Source: Thermoplasmata archaeon (GTDB lineage: Archaea; Thermoplasmatota; Thermoplasmata; GCA-020350865). Taken from it: 5,395 nucleotides of DNA. The position numbers and the translations under genes were made by a program. How positions within the stretch are numbered: the stretch's first letter is position 1; the number at the start of each line of letters is the position of its first letter. Shown here piece after piece: positions 1 through 4,811 of this stretch. Location: NCBI GenBank assembly GCA_020351895.1, contig CP070672.1, forward strand, positions 1,202,578-1,207,972, given 5' to 3'. The notes below the pieces were generated by a model that worked only from the letters and a program-made list of their open reading frames with translations, did not search any database and was not told the origin of the DNA.

Positions 1-22
1 AAATTCTCTGGGTAGTGGGCAA

Positions 23-631
23 ATGACACTTGTAAAAACCATTGGAATTCTTGTTTTGATTTCCACTGCTCTTGTAATGGTTTCAGGAAGTGCTCTTGGA
101 ATTTTTATCGAAGTTCAGAGCTGGGAGACCGACATGGGTTTGTGGACAAAGGATTACGACCTTCCAGAGGATCCAAATTTTATGGGAGAATCTGAGGCAG
201 GTAAACTCGTTTACTGGCACATCGAGAGAACCGACAAGATTGCTTATAAAGGGGATTGGTGCCTGGAACTTGCCATAGACGGCAGTCAGGATGACGGTAC
301 CGTGTGGATGGAGAGAATAGTCCCGGCACATCGAAAGGCACCAGTCACAATTGTCTTTATCGATTTCTATGTTCACAGCAAATGGGAATCACCCGTCAAC
401 CAGTGGAAGATCGTCGCCTACGCAGGTGTGAAAGATCCCGAGAGGGAGAACGACTTCACAATAATCGGTTATACAGAACCCGGAGTCGGTTGGTACAGAT
501 ACCGAATGGTCGAAAGAATCTGGACTCATGGAAACGAGGATATCTTTGTGGCTTTCGGAATTTCCGTGCTCTGGGAAGGCTACCGTGAATATCATTTCGA
601 CCATGTGGCTGTGCGGACAACAGGATTCTAA
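23..631 (+). CDS. Secreted protein, probable carbohydrate-binding jelly-roll domain
   Basis: This 202-residue protein begins with a classic export signal: a short start with Lys5, then a hydrophobic run at residues 6-26 ending in SGSALG, so cleavage is likely near residues 22-26. The mature part of about 175 residues is rich in Trp and Tyr and in alternating beta-type stretches. Examples are W34ETDMGLW, W65HIERT, WMERIV at 95-100, VTIVFIDFYV at 108-117, and a last strand Y190HFDHVAV that resembles the closing D-x-V strand of carbohydrate-binding beta-sandwich domains. No catalytic motif is visible. The frame is open back to the window edge, so a longer protein cannot be excluded, but the signal peptide argues for Met at 23. 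I see no convincing ribosome binding site in the 22 bases available. The role is probably to bind a polysaccharide or glycan outside the cell. The domain assignment is by resemblance only; the secreted call is firmer. Confidence 0.8.
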   Translation: MTLVKTIGILVLISTALVMVSGSALGIFIEVQSWETDMGLWTKDYDLPEDPNFMGESEAGKLVYWHIERTDKIAYKGDWCLELAIDGSQDDGTVWMERIVPAHRKAPVTIVFIDFYVHSKWESPVNQWKIVAYAGVKDPERENDFTIIGYTEPGVGWYRYRMVERIWTHGNEDIFVAFGISVLWEGYREYHFDHVAVRTTGF

Positions 632-671
632 TGAGATTCGACCCCTCTTAGAATCCTTTTTTCTTTTTTTT
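622..671 (+). terminator. Hairpin plus T-tract terminator overlapping the stop codon
   Basis: AGGATTCTAA at 622-631 is a perfect 10-base inverted match to TTAGAATCCT at 648-657, with a 16-base loop. A T-rich tract runs from 656 to 671. The TAA stop at 629-631 forms the inner end of the left arm. The layout matches an intrinsic terminator for the upstream secreted-protein gene. Archaeal polymerase can stop at T-tracts alone, so the hairpin may add efficiency or protect the 3' end. Confidence 0.7.
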
Positions 672-796
672 ATATAATATATTTTTAGGTTTATTCGAAA
701 GTTACTGCGCACATTCAGTATACCATCTTTGAGGATTTGTGGATTATGGTTCGGAGATAAATTTTTGTTTCAATGGAGGAGCTCTTGAAAGTTCCG

Positions 797-839
797 AAAA
801 ATAGATAATATTATTAGGACAGATTTAAGGCAACCTTAA
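797..839 (-). terminator. Possible weak terminator after the PadR gene
   Basis: TTAAGG at 825-830 and CCTTAA at 834-839 form a 6-base stem with a 3-base loop, just past the PadR stop codon when read on the minus strand. A run of five T on that strand (797-801) lies about 24 bases further on, with an AT-rich stretch between them. The stem is short and AT-rich, so this is only a candidate. Confidence 0.3.
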
Positions 840-841
840 CT

Positions 842-1390
842 CTATGTTCTCCGCAACATGGACAGATTCTTTACCGCATCCTTAATCCATTCTTTTTCTG
901 CTCCGAACAGCATTTTCTCGTGTTTTATGAAAAAAGAGTCGGTTTTGTACAGCTTACTGGATTTATCAAGACTGCCGAGGTGATCGTCCATTGCCGCAAA
1001 TTGTTGATCAATGACATCAATTGCTCTTTCAGCAAATTTCTTGATCTCTTTCGCCGATCTTCTTGTATTGAATTTCAATGCGATCTTAAAACCATAAAAA
1101 TGCGGGAATAAACCCAAAAATGCCTGTTCCTGTAGACTATCGAACAAGTCCTTACCTTTGGCTGTGATCTGGAAGATGGTCTTTTCGGGATAGCGGCCGA
1201 CCTTGGTCTGTTCCACTTCTCTTACGGCCCCTTCCTTTTTCAGCTCCCTCAGGGCATGATAGATTGATCCCTTTTTTATACCGGTCCACCTGTCGATCTT
1301 CTTTCGGTTTAACTCTTGTATGATATCATAACCGCTGCCCCGGCCCAGGTTTTCTAGGGCCCCCAGAACAACCATCTTTGCTATGTTCAT
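842..1390 (-). CDS. PadR family transcriptional regulator
   Basis: This 182-residue protein has the PadR winged-helix fold at residues 5-85. The first helix contains VVLGALENLG followed by GSGYDIIQEL. The DNA-reading helix is GSIYHALRELKKEG at 41-54. The wing is at about 57-76, ending in FQITAKGKDLFDSL. Residues 95-175 are helical and charged, as in the C-terminal dimerisation part of the longer PadR proteins. Such proteins are usually repressors that bind near their own promoter and respond to small molecules or stress; the ligand here cannot be told. The gene starts 12 bases after the stop of the membrane-protein gene. A G-rich AAGGGG stretch that overlaps that stop codon can serve as a weak ribosome binding site, so the two genes form one transcription unit. 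I expect self-regulation of the pair from the promoter near 1813. Confidence 0.92.
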   Translation of the reverse strand: MNIAKMVVLGALENLGRGSGYDIIQELNRKKIDRWTGIKKGSIYHALRELKKEGAVREVEQTKVGRYPEKTIFQITAKGKDLFDSLQEQAFLGLFPHFYGFKIALKFNTRRSAKEIKKFAERAIDVIDQQFAAMDDHLGSLDKSSKLYKTDSFFIKHEKMLFGAEKEWIKDAVKNLSMLRRT

Positions 1391-1402
1391 AATATCTACC
1401 CC

Positions 1403-1786
1403 TTAATCAGGGGAAGAAGTTGAAACACCCTTCTTCCTGACTGATAGGATAGAATAGAACAGGGCCCCTATTAAGATTGTCCCTAGAATAATAATTGGAA
1501 CAACTGCTTGTCCATTGGGATCAAAGAAATATTTCTGAGGACCAACAGCCAAAATATTAATACATCCAAAAATGATAGCCGTTATCAGCCCGATTTTTCG
1601 TTCCCAAAAAGCCAGAACCAATGAAATAATACCAAGGGAAATCATGGCACCAATGAAAGGTCCGAGGAATCCCGGAGGGTGTGGGTCTACTTCTGCAAAT
1701 AGTGCAATTAATAGTACAATATCAATTGATAAAATTCCTATTATTGACACCATCAAATTTTGATTTTCTTTGCTTTTCTGAGTCAT
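1403..1786 (-). CDS. Small four-helix membrane protein in a PadR operon
   Basis: I do not recognise a named family. Counting from the first possible Met (1798) the protein has 131 residues, with four hydrophobic segments at about 16-35, 44-64, 68-85 and 98-119. The N-terminal tail is polar (TQKSKENQN), the loop between helices 2 and 3 has W65ERK, and the C-terminus has R121KK. By the positive-inside rule both ends are in the cytoplasm. I chose the fifth Met, at 1786, as the start (127 residues). The TATA box at 1810-1817 would start transcription at about 1786-1789, so the upstream Met would lie outside the message. A GGTG four bases before Met 1786 could also act as a weak ribosome binding site. 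The gene directly precedes a PadR regulator, and PadR proteins often control linked membrane proteins. Its function is unknown, and it has no transporter signature I can name. Confidence 0.8.
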   Translation of the reverse strand: MTQKSKENQNLMVSIIGILSIDIVLLIALFAEVDPHPPGFLGPFIGAMISLGIISLVLAFWERKIGLITAIIFGCINILAVGPQKYFFDPNGQAVVPIIILGTILIGALFYSILSVRKKGVSTSSPD

Positions 1787-1800
1787 ATTACACCGCATAT

Positions 1801-1834
1801 AAATTATACTATTTAAACTTGACTATAATAATTT
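1801..1834. promoter_or_regulatory. Candidate operator: inverted repeat enclosing the TATA box
   Basis: AAATTAT at 1801-1807 is an exact inverted match to ATAATTT at 1828-1834, and the TATA box at 1810-1817 lies between the arms. A dimer bound here would block TBP, which fits autoregulation by the PadR protein encoded downstream. The arms are AT-only in an AT-rich gap, so chance is a real alternative. Confidence 0.25.
1810..1817 (-). promoter_or_regulatory. Archaeal TATA box of the membrane protein-PadR operon
   Basis: Read on the minus strand, 1817-1810 is TTTAAATA, close to the archaeal TATA consensus. The usual distance of about 25-27 bases from the box centre puts the transcript start at or just before the ATG at 1786, which predicts a leaderless or nearly leaderless message. 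A second, weaker ATTTATAT (1804-1797) is too close to either start codon to be the main box. Confidence 0.5.
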
Positions 1835-1860
1835 GTATACTTTACGGATGCCAACAACTG

Positions 1861-1913
1861 GGAAAATAAGATTTTCATGCTGTATATTATCGATTCGGCA
1901 TGCCTTTTGCATG
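1861..1913 (-). terminator. Possible terminator region after the flavodoxin gene
   Basis: Downstream of the flavodoxin stop on the minus strand, CATGC (1899-1903) and GCATG (1909-1913) form a 5-base stem with a 5-base loop. A further CATGC at 1876-1880 could compete for pairing. A T-rich stretch follows on the minus strand at about 1861-1876. This is weak and only suggestive. Confidence 0.2.
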
Positions 1914-1940
1914 AGATGGGGATCAATGAATAAAGGATTG

Positions 1941-2423
1941 TTAAGGCGAAATCTGCGCCGCAAACTCCTCCACCTTCTCCTGCCAGCCTTCCTTCAGCGG
2001 CCCCTTCAAAGTATCTGCTAAGATGAAAAACTTTTTATCAGCAATCTTCAAAAGTCCCTTTCCCTTCAGGACCTCGTCCATGATGGGTATGGTCCTCCTC
2101 CAGCGTTTAATCTCCTCCTCCGTCGGCATCTTTCCCGTCTTCTTGTCAGGCGCCGCTTCCCCGTGGGTGGCGAATACGGCGTACTTGGTTCCAGAAGGCA
2201 GGGTTACCCTCCTGATAAAACGTCGCATGCCCCCTATTGGCCTGCCCATTCGCGTGGGGGAGCCGAAGATATATAGGTCGGCATGGGGCAGTGCTTTTGG
2301 ATTCGCTTCCTTGATATGATGCAAATTCAACTTGTGGCCCTTGGCCTCCAAAACCCGTTGCAGTTCTTCGGCCACCTTTGCTCCATTCCCGAACTTCGAG
2401 GCGTGATACAACTCGATCTTCAT
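1941..2423 (-). CDS. Flavodoxin-family protein (FMN-binding)
   Basis: This 160-residue protein has the size and motif order of a short-chain flavodoxin-like domain. After the first strand MKIELYHA comes the phosphate-binding loop H7ASKFGNGAKVAEEL. Next are the second strand and linker, then Y51IFGSPTRMGRPIGGMRRFI, which matches the loop over the isoalloxazine ring in this family. Then comes V83FATHGEAAPD, the second flavin-contact loop. The C-terminal part holds a basic helix near 103-120 and a final strand-helix, KKFFILAD then GWQEKVEEFAAQI. It probably carries electrons in the cytoplasm as an FMN protein; the partner is unknown. The start is fixed by a strong GAGGTGA six bases upstream. It lies 154 bases upstream of the membrane protein-PadR pair in the same direction but has its own promoter, and the pair has another, so operon membership is doubtful. 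The first loop has GNG where GNT is common, a tolerated variation. Confidence 0.88.
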   Translation of the reverse strand: MKIELYHASKFGNGAKVAEELQRVLEAKGHKLNLHHIKEANPKALPHADLYIFGSPTRMGRPIGGMRRFIRRVTLPSGTKYAVFATHGEAAPDKKTGKMPTEEEIKRWRRTIPIMDEVLKGKGLLKIADKKFFILADTLKGPLKEGWQEKVEEFAAQISP

Positions 2424-2429
2424 CTCTTT

Positions 2430-2436
2430 TCACCTC
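2430..2436 (-). promoter_or_regulatory. Strong ribosome binding site of the flavodoxin gene
   Basis: On the minus strand this reads GAGGTGA, a 7-base match to the archaeal 16S tail complement, with six bases before ATG at 2423. It selects this start over the ATG at 2442, which opens an overlapping frame. Confidence 0.75.
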
Positions 2437-2492
2437 TTCCATAAGAACTTGAATGAAGATGCATAGATTTGGGTGTTAAAAAAAATTTCGGG

Positions 2493-2500
2493 TATAAATT
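2493..2500 (-). promoter_or_regulatory. Probable TATA box of the flavodoxin gene
   Basis: On the minus strand 2500-2493 reads AATTTATA. A start about 25 bases downstream would fall near 2471 and leave a leader of roughly 45 bases containing the ribosome binding site. The match is moderate, and a T-run lies between the box and the predicted start. Confidence 0.35.
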
Positions 2501-2525
2501 AATTGGCTGAATTTTGTTTTGGGGA

Positions 2526-2545
2526 TCAAAAGGGCAGAGTCCTTT
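2526..2545 (+). repeat. Direct repeat copy 1, left of the fibre gene
   Basis: TCAAAAGGGCAGAGTCCTTT matches the 20 bases at 4620-4639 at 16 positions, including the first ten without a mismatch. The two copies enclose the fibre gene with its promoter and terminator. They could be duplicated promoter-upstream elements, remnants of an insertion event, or chance. Confidence 0.35.
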
Positions 2546-2666
2546 GTGAAAATATGATGTTATAAATGTATCTATCTAAAACAACTTCTTGAGATGAGAG
2601 AGGATTTTGGATATTATTGTATTGTTTACTAATTCCGTTATCTATAATACGAAATATACCAGAATA

Positions 2667-2674
2667 TTTATATA
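2667..2674 (+). promoter_or_regulatory. Consensus archaeal TATA box upstream of the fibre gene
   Basis: TTTATATA is the textbook archaeal TATA box. Transcription would start at about 2696, giving the fibre gene a leader of about 160 bases, long for an archaeon. A nearer, poorer box (TTTTAATG at about 2807-2814) could give a short leader instead. Confidence 0.5.
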
Positions 2675-2720
2675 TATCATAATTACAATGAACTTTTAAC
2701 ATTACAGCCGTTGAAAAGTG

Positions 2721-2834
2721 ATGAAAAAGAAGGGGAATGACGGTGAAATTGCGAACATTAATAATTCGGGCAGGCGACCATTTACTCTTCTTTTGAATGA
2801 TTCACTTTTAATGAGATCTAAAAAAGATAGATAA
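2721..2834 (+). CDS. Possible small leader ORF, 37 residues
   Basis: An open frame of 37 codons starts MKKKGNDGE, contains NNSGRRPFTLLL, and ends MRSKKDR. It lies between the TATA box at 2667 and the fibre gene, whose ATG follows 23 bases after its stop. It is basic and polar with one short hydrophobic patch, and I recognise no family. It lacks a clear ribosome binding site: only AAAAGTG immediately precedes the ATG. It may be a translated leader peptide, a small basic protein co-transcribed with the fibre gene, or chance. Confidence 0.2.
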   Translation: MKKKGNDGEIANINNSGRRPFTLLLNDSLLMRSKKDR

Positions 2835-2844
2835 GCAAGAATGT

Positions 2845-2850
2845 AGGAGG
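2845..2850 (+). promoter_or_regulatory. Very strong ribosome binding site of the fibre gene
   Basis: AGGAGG lies seven bases before the ATG at 2858. It fixes that Met as the start, rather than Met5 at 2870, and predicts efficient translation. Confidence 0.85.
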
Positions 2851-2857
2851 AATCTAG

Positions 2858-4546
2858 ATGGAAGAAAATATGGAAGAACATATAGAAGAAGAAGTTAAAG
2901 AACCGAGAAAAACCGAAAGGCAAGAAGAAGCGCAAACCAGTTCTAAGATTCCGACAATGCTAATTCTCGCAATTCTACTCGGTGCCATTGCAGGTGCCTT
3001 GGCTGGACTGGCAGTTTCAGCACTTTCTGCTGAAGAGGACGAGGACCTACCATTTACAATCAAGGATGACAATGTTGGCATTCAGACGACAACACCGGAT
3101 TCTGAGCTAGATGTGGATGGCGTTATCACCGCAGAAGGCGGAAATTCTGATCAGTGGAATACAGCCTACGACTGGGGTGACCATGCATCGGCTGGTTATC
3201 TCGCAAGTGGGAATGCTAACAACTGGGACACTGCCTACGGCTGGGGCGATCATTCAACTTCCGGATATCTTACGAGCTATACAGAGACCGATCCAGTATA
3301 CGGTGTGAGTCCAGCATCTGGAATCTCAAGCGGGGATATCACCTTATGGAACACGGCCTACGGTTGGGGTGACCATGCATCAGCTGGTTATCTCACAAGC
3401 GGGAATGCTAACAACTGGGACACCGCCTACGGTTGGGGTGATCATTCAACTTCCGGATATCTTACAAGCTTTACAGAGACCGACCCAGTATATGGAGTTA
3501 GTGTAGCATCCGGAATCGTGAGTGGGGATATTACTGACTGGAATACTGCTCATGGCTGGGGTGACCACTCCACTGCGGGATACCTGACGAGCTATACAGA
3601 AACCGACCCAGTGTTTGGCGTCAGCGTTGTCTCGGGAATCACAAGTGGGAATATTACCAATTGGGATTCGGCTTATGGTTGGGGTGACCATTCAATTGCG
3701 GGATATCTCACAAGCTATACCGAGACCGACCCAGTATACGGTGTCAGTGTGGCCTCGGGAATAACTAGTGGGGATATTACTGACTGGAACACAGCTCATA
3801 GTTGGGGTGATCACTCAACTGCGGGATACCTAACTAGCTATTCCGAAACCGACCCGGTATATGGTGTTAGTGTGGCCTCGGGAATCACAAATGGGGATAT
3901 ATCCATGTGGGATACTGCTTTTGGCTGGGGAAATCATGCCACGGCAGGATACATAACCGGTGAGAGCGATCCTGAGGTGGGTACAATTACACTTGATTTT
4001 ATACCGAAATGGGACGGAAATGCGTTGATCAACAGCACCATCTTTGACGACGGCGATGTCGGCATCGGGACGACTAGCCCCACAGCCAAAACTCATATCG
4101 TCCAAACAGCAGCAGCAGACGCATTCAGGGTGGATGACATGGCGGGCGACACTACACCGTTTGTAATAAATGAAAACGGTAATGTCGGCATCGGGACGAC
4201 GACCACCTTCGATGTATTGGATGTAAATGGAAGAGTCAGGGTGCGAAAAAATGGACCTACCTATGCAGGTTTAATTCTAGCAAACTCAACTGGAGCATTA
4301 AAGGGAGGATTTGTAATGAACGGCAACATCGGTCCATCGATCTATGCCGATGGTCAGGGGTACGTCGTAAACGTTCGAAATGACAACGGCAATGTCGGCA
4401 TCGGCACCTCGAATCCTACAAGTCCGTTACATGTAGTTGGCCTCCCAGTATATACGAGCAATGCAGCGGCGATAGGAGGTGGACTTACAGCAGGGGCATT
4501 CTACAGAACAGGCGGTAACCCGGATACCGTTTGTGTGGTCCATTAA
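2858..4546 (+). CDS. Membrane-anchored tail-fibre-like repeat stalk protein
   Basis: This 562-residue protein has a highly charged, mostly acidic N-terminal tail (1-30) with Arg/Lys near the membrane, and one hydrophobic helix at about 31-57 rich in small residues (LLGAIAGALAGLA). Then come acidic AEEDEDL and the ectodomain; with no cleavable signal this predicts N-in, C-out. Residues 73-88 carry a first VGIQTTTP motif. Residues 100-368 hold eight modules of type W-x-TAYGWGDHxxxGYL, with WGDH at 106, 129, 170, 193, 234, 275, 316 and WGNH at 357, alternating with ETDPVYGVS linkers. Residues 371-530 carry three more motifs: VGIGTTSP at 401, VGIGTTTT at 443 and VGIGTSNP at 513. The end is AAAIGGGLTAGAFYRTGG then VCVVH, with Cys559 the only cysteine. 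These motif types are familiar from phage tail fibres and bacterial surface proteins, where such stalks are generally trimeric. No S74 chaperone-peptidase domain follows. It is probably an adhesin or surface stalk. Alternatives are a provirus-derived fibre or a decoy receptor. Confidence 0.85.
   Translation: MEENMEEHIEEEVKEPRKTERQEEAQTSSKIPTMLILAILLGAIAGALAGLAVSALSAEEDEDLPFTIKDDNVGIQTTTPDSELDVDGVITAEGGNSDQWNTAYDWGDHASAGYLASGNANNWDTAYGWGDHSTSGYLTSYTETDPVYGVSPASGISSGDITLWNTAYGWGDHASAGYLTSGNANNWDTAYGWGDHSTSGYLTSFTETDPVYGVSVASGIVSGDITDWNTAHGWGDHSTAGYLTSYTETDPVFGVSVVSGITSGNITNWDSAYGWGDHSIAGYLTSYTETDPVYGVSVASGITSGDITDWNTAHSWGDHSTAGYLTSYSETDPVYGVSVASGITNGDISMWDTAFGWGNHATAGYITGESDPEVGTITLDFIPKWDGNALINSTIFDDGDVGIGTTSPTAKTHIVQTAAADAFRVDDMAGDTTPFVINENGNVGIGTTTTFDVLDVNGRVRVRKNGPTYAGLILANSTGALKGGFVMNGNIGPSIYADGQGYVVNVRNDNGNVGIGTSNPTSPLHVVGLPVYTSNAAAIGGGLTAGAFYRTGGNPDTVCVVH
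3155..3961 (+). repeat. In-frame coding repeats, eight WGDH modules
   Basis: The DNA encodes eight modules with WGDH spacings of 23, 41, 23, 41, 41, 41 and 41 residues, i.e. 69 or 123 bases. The 41-residue form is the 23-residue form with an added linker of 18 residues built on ETDPVYGVSxASGI. The last module is degenerate (WGNH, then ESDPEVG). All periods are multiples of three, so gain or loss of a unit keeps the frame. Confidence 0.9.
3173..3556 (+). repeat. Two tandem copies of a 192-base unit
   Basis: 3173-3364 and 3365-3556 each encode one short plus one long module (64 residues). By hand I count about 30 differences over 192 bases, most of them silent, with only about 12 in the first 140 bases. 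This points to a fairly recent duplication relative to the other modules. Confidence 0.75.
4055..4410 (+). repeat. Three near-identical NVGIGT-coding 20-mers
   Basis: The 20 bases at 4055-4074, 4181-4200 and 4391-4410 all encode a D/N-V-G-I-G-T motif. The first two differ at one base; the third differs only near its 3' end. A more diverged copy lies at 3071-3090. Such DNA-level conservation of the motif can seed recombination between fibre genes. Confidence 0.7.
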
Positions 4547-4560
4547 ACTGATGAACGTAC

Positions 4561-4615
4561 AGGGTCGGGGATATTAGAACACTCCACGACCCTCTCTTAT
4601 TTTAATTCTTTTTTC
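4561..4615 (+). terminator. Hairpin plus T-rich terminator of the fibre gene
   Basis: AGGGTCG at 4561-4567 pairs with CGACCCT at 4587-4593. After one mismatch (4568/4586), GGA at 4569-4571 pairs with TCC at 4583-4585, leaving an 11-base loop. The following bases to 4615 are T-rich, ending in TTCTTTTTT. It begins 14 bases after the fibre stop codon and has the form of an intrinsic terminator. Confidence 0.7.
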
Positions 4616-4619
4616 GGAT

Positions 4620-4639
4620 TCAAAAGGGCGGAACACTTT
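4620..4639 (+). repeat. Direct repeat copy 2, right of the fibre gene
   Basis: TCAAAAGGGCGGAACACTTT matches the copy at 2526-2545 at 16 of 20 positions. Its last three bases merge into the TATA-like element at 4637-4643, so it may be an upstream promoter element rather than a mobile-element scar. Confidence 0.35.
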
Positions 4640-4643
4640 ATAC
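4637..4643 (+). promoter_or_regulatory. Possible TATA box after the fibre terminator
   Basis: TTTATAC follows the fibre terminator on the plus strand. A start about 25 bases downstream falls near 4665, just ahead of a GAGGTG ribosome binding site at 4676-4681. The next well-supported gene runs in the opposite direction, so this would drive either a small ORF or an antisense transcript. Confidence 0.3.
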
Positions 4644-4688
4644 ATAGAAGTGTGAGAATTATTTGAGGAGTTAAAGAGGTGTGACCCC

Positions 4689-4811
4689 TTGAAAAGATCC
4701 AGATTAATATTTCCAAAAACGCCATTTCGTCTACCAAGATACCAGCAAATTATATTATCCAGACCTGATCTTTCGAAGAGTGAATCCAGAAGCCTTCTGT
4801 TGGATTCATAA
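4689..4811 (+). CDS. Possible 40-residue ORF or remnant with TTG start
   Basis: TTG at 4689 lies seven bases after GAGGTG (4676-4681) and opens 40 codons: (M)KRSRLIFPKTPFRLPRYQ, then a polar part rich in Ser, Arg and Leu. The last 62 bases overlap the 3' end of the convergent gene. I recognise no family. The promoter and ribosome binding site order is the main support, while the unusual start codon, short length and overlap argue against it. It could be the surviving 5' end of a lost gene. Confidence 0.2.
   Translation: MKRSRLIFPKTPFRLPRYQQIILSRPDLSKSESRSLLLDS

Larger units (their letters stand above)
2443..2857. other. AT-rich divergent intergenic region (415 bases)
   Basis: This gap separates the flavodoxin gene (minus) from the fibre gene (plus). 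It holds the flavodoxin promoter, one copy of a direct repeat (2526-2545), a consensus TATA box (2667-2674), a short open frame (2721-2834) and the fibre ribosome binding site. I see no tRNA, no strong hairpin and no recognisable riboswitch. The part between 2546 and 2660 is AT-rich and I see nothing definite in it. Confidence 0.6.

Noticed and set aside
805..814. ATAATATTAT perfect palindrome as a PadR operator
   Set aside because: It lies downstream of the PadR gene in a very AT-rich convergent gap, with no promoter next to it; chance is likely.
2146..2442. 98-residue minus-strand open frame overlapping the flavodoxin gene
   Set aside because: The ribosome binding site GAGGTGA fits the ATG at 2423, and only that frame carries flavodoxin motifs. 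The frame starting at 2442 is polar and featureless.
3155..3961. CRISPR-like array of regular repeats
   Set aside because: The periodic DNA is translated in one long frame, the units are 69 or 123 bases of coding sequence with silent third-base changes, and there are no short identical repeats separated by unique spacers.
3446..4105. Minus-strand open frames within the fibre repeats
   Set aside because: They mirror the repeats of the plus-strand gene, lack ribosome binding sites and have no protein features of their own.
4433..4546. C-terminal S74 intramolecular chaperone domain
   Set aside because: The protein stops right after the GGL-YRTG-VCVVH motif. There is no room for the roughly 100-residue domain and none of its Ser/Lys catalytic pattern is visible.
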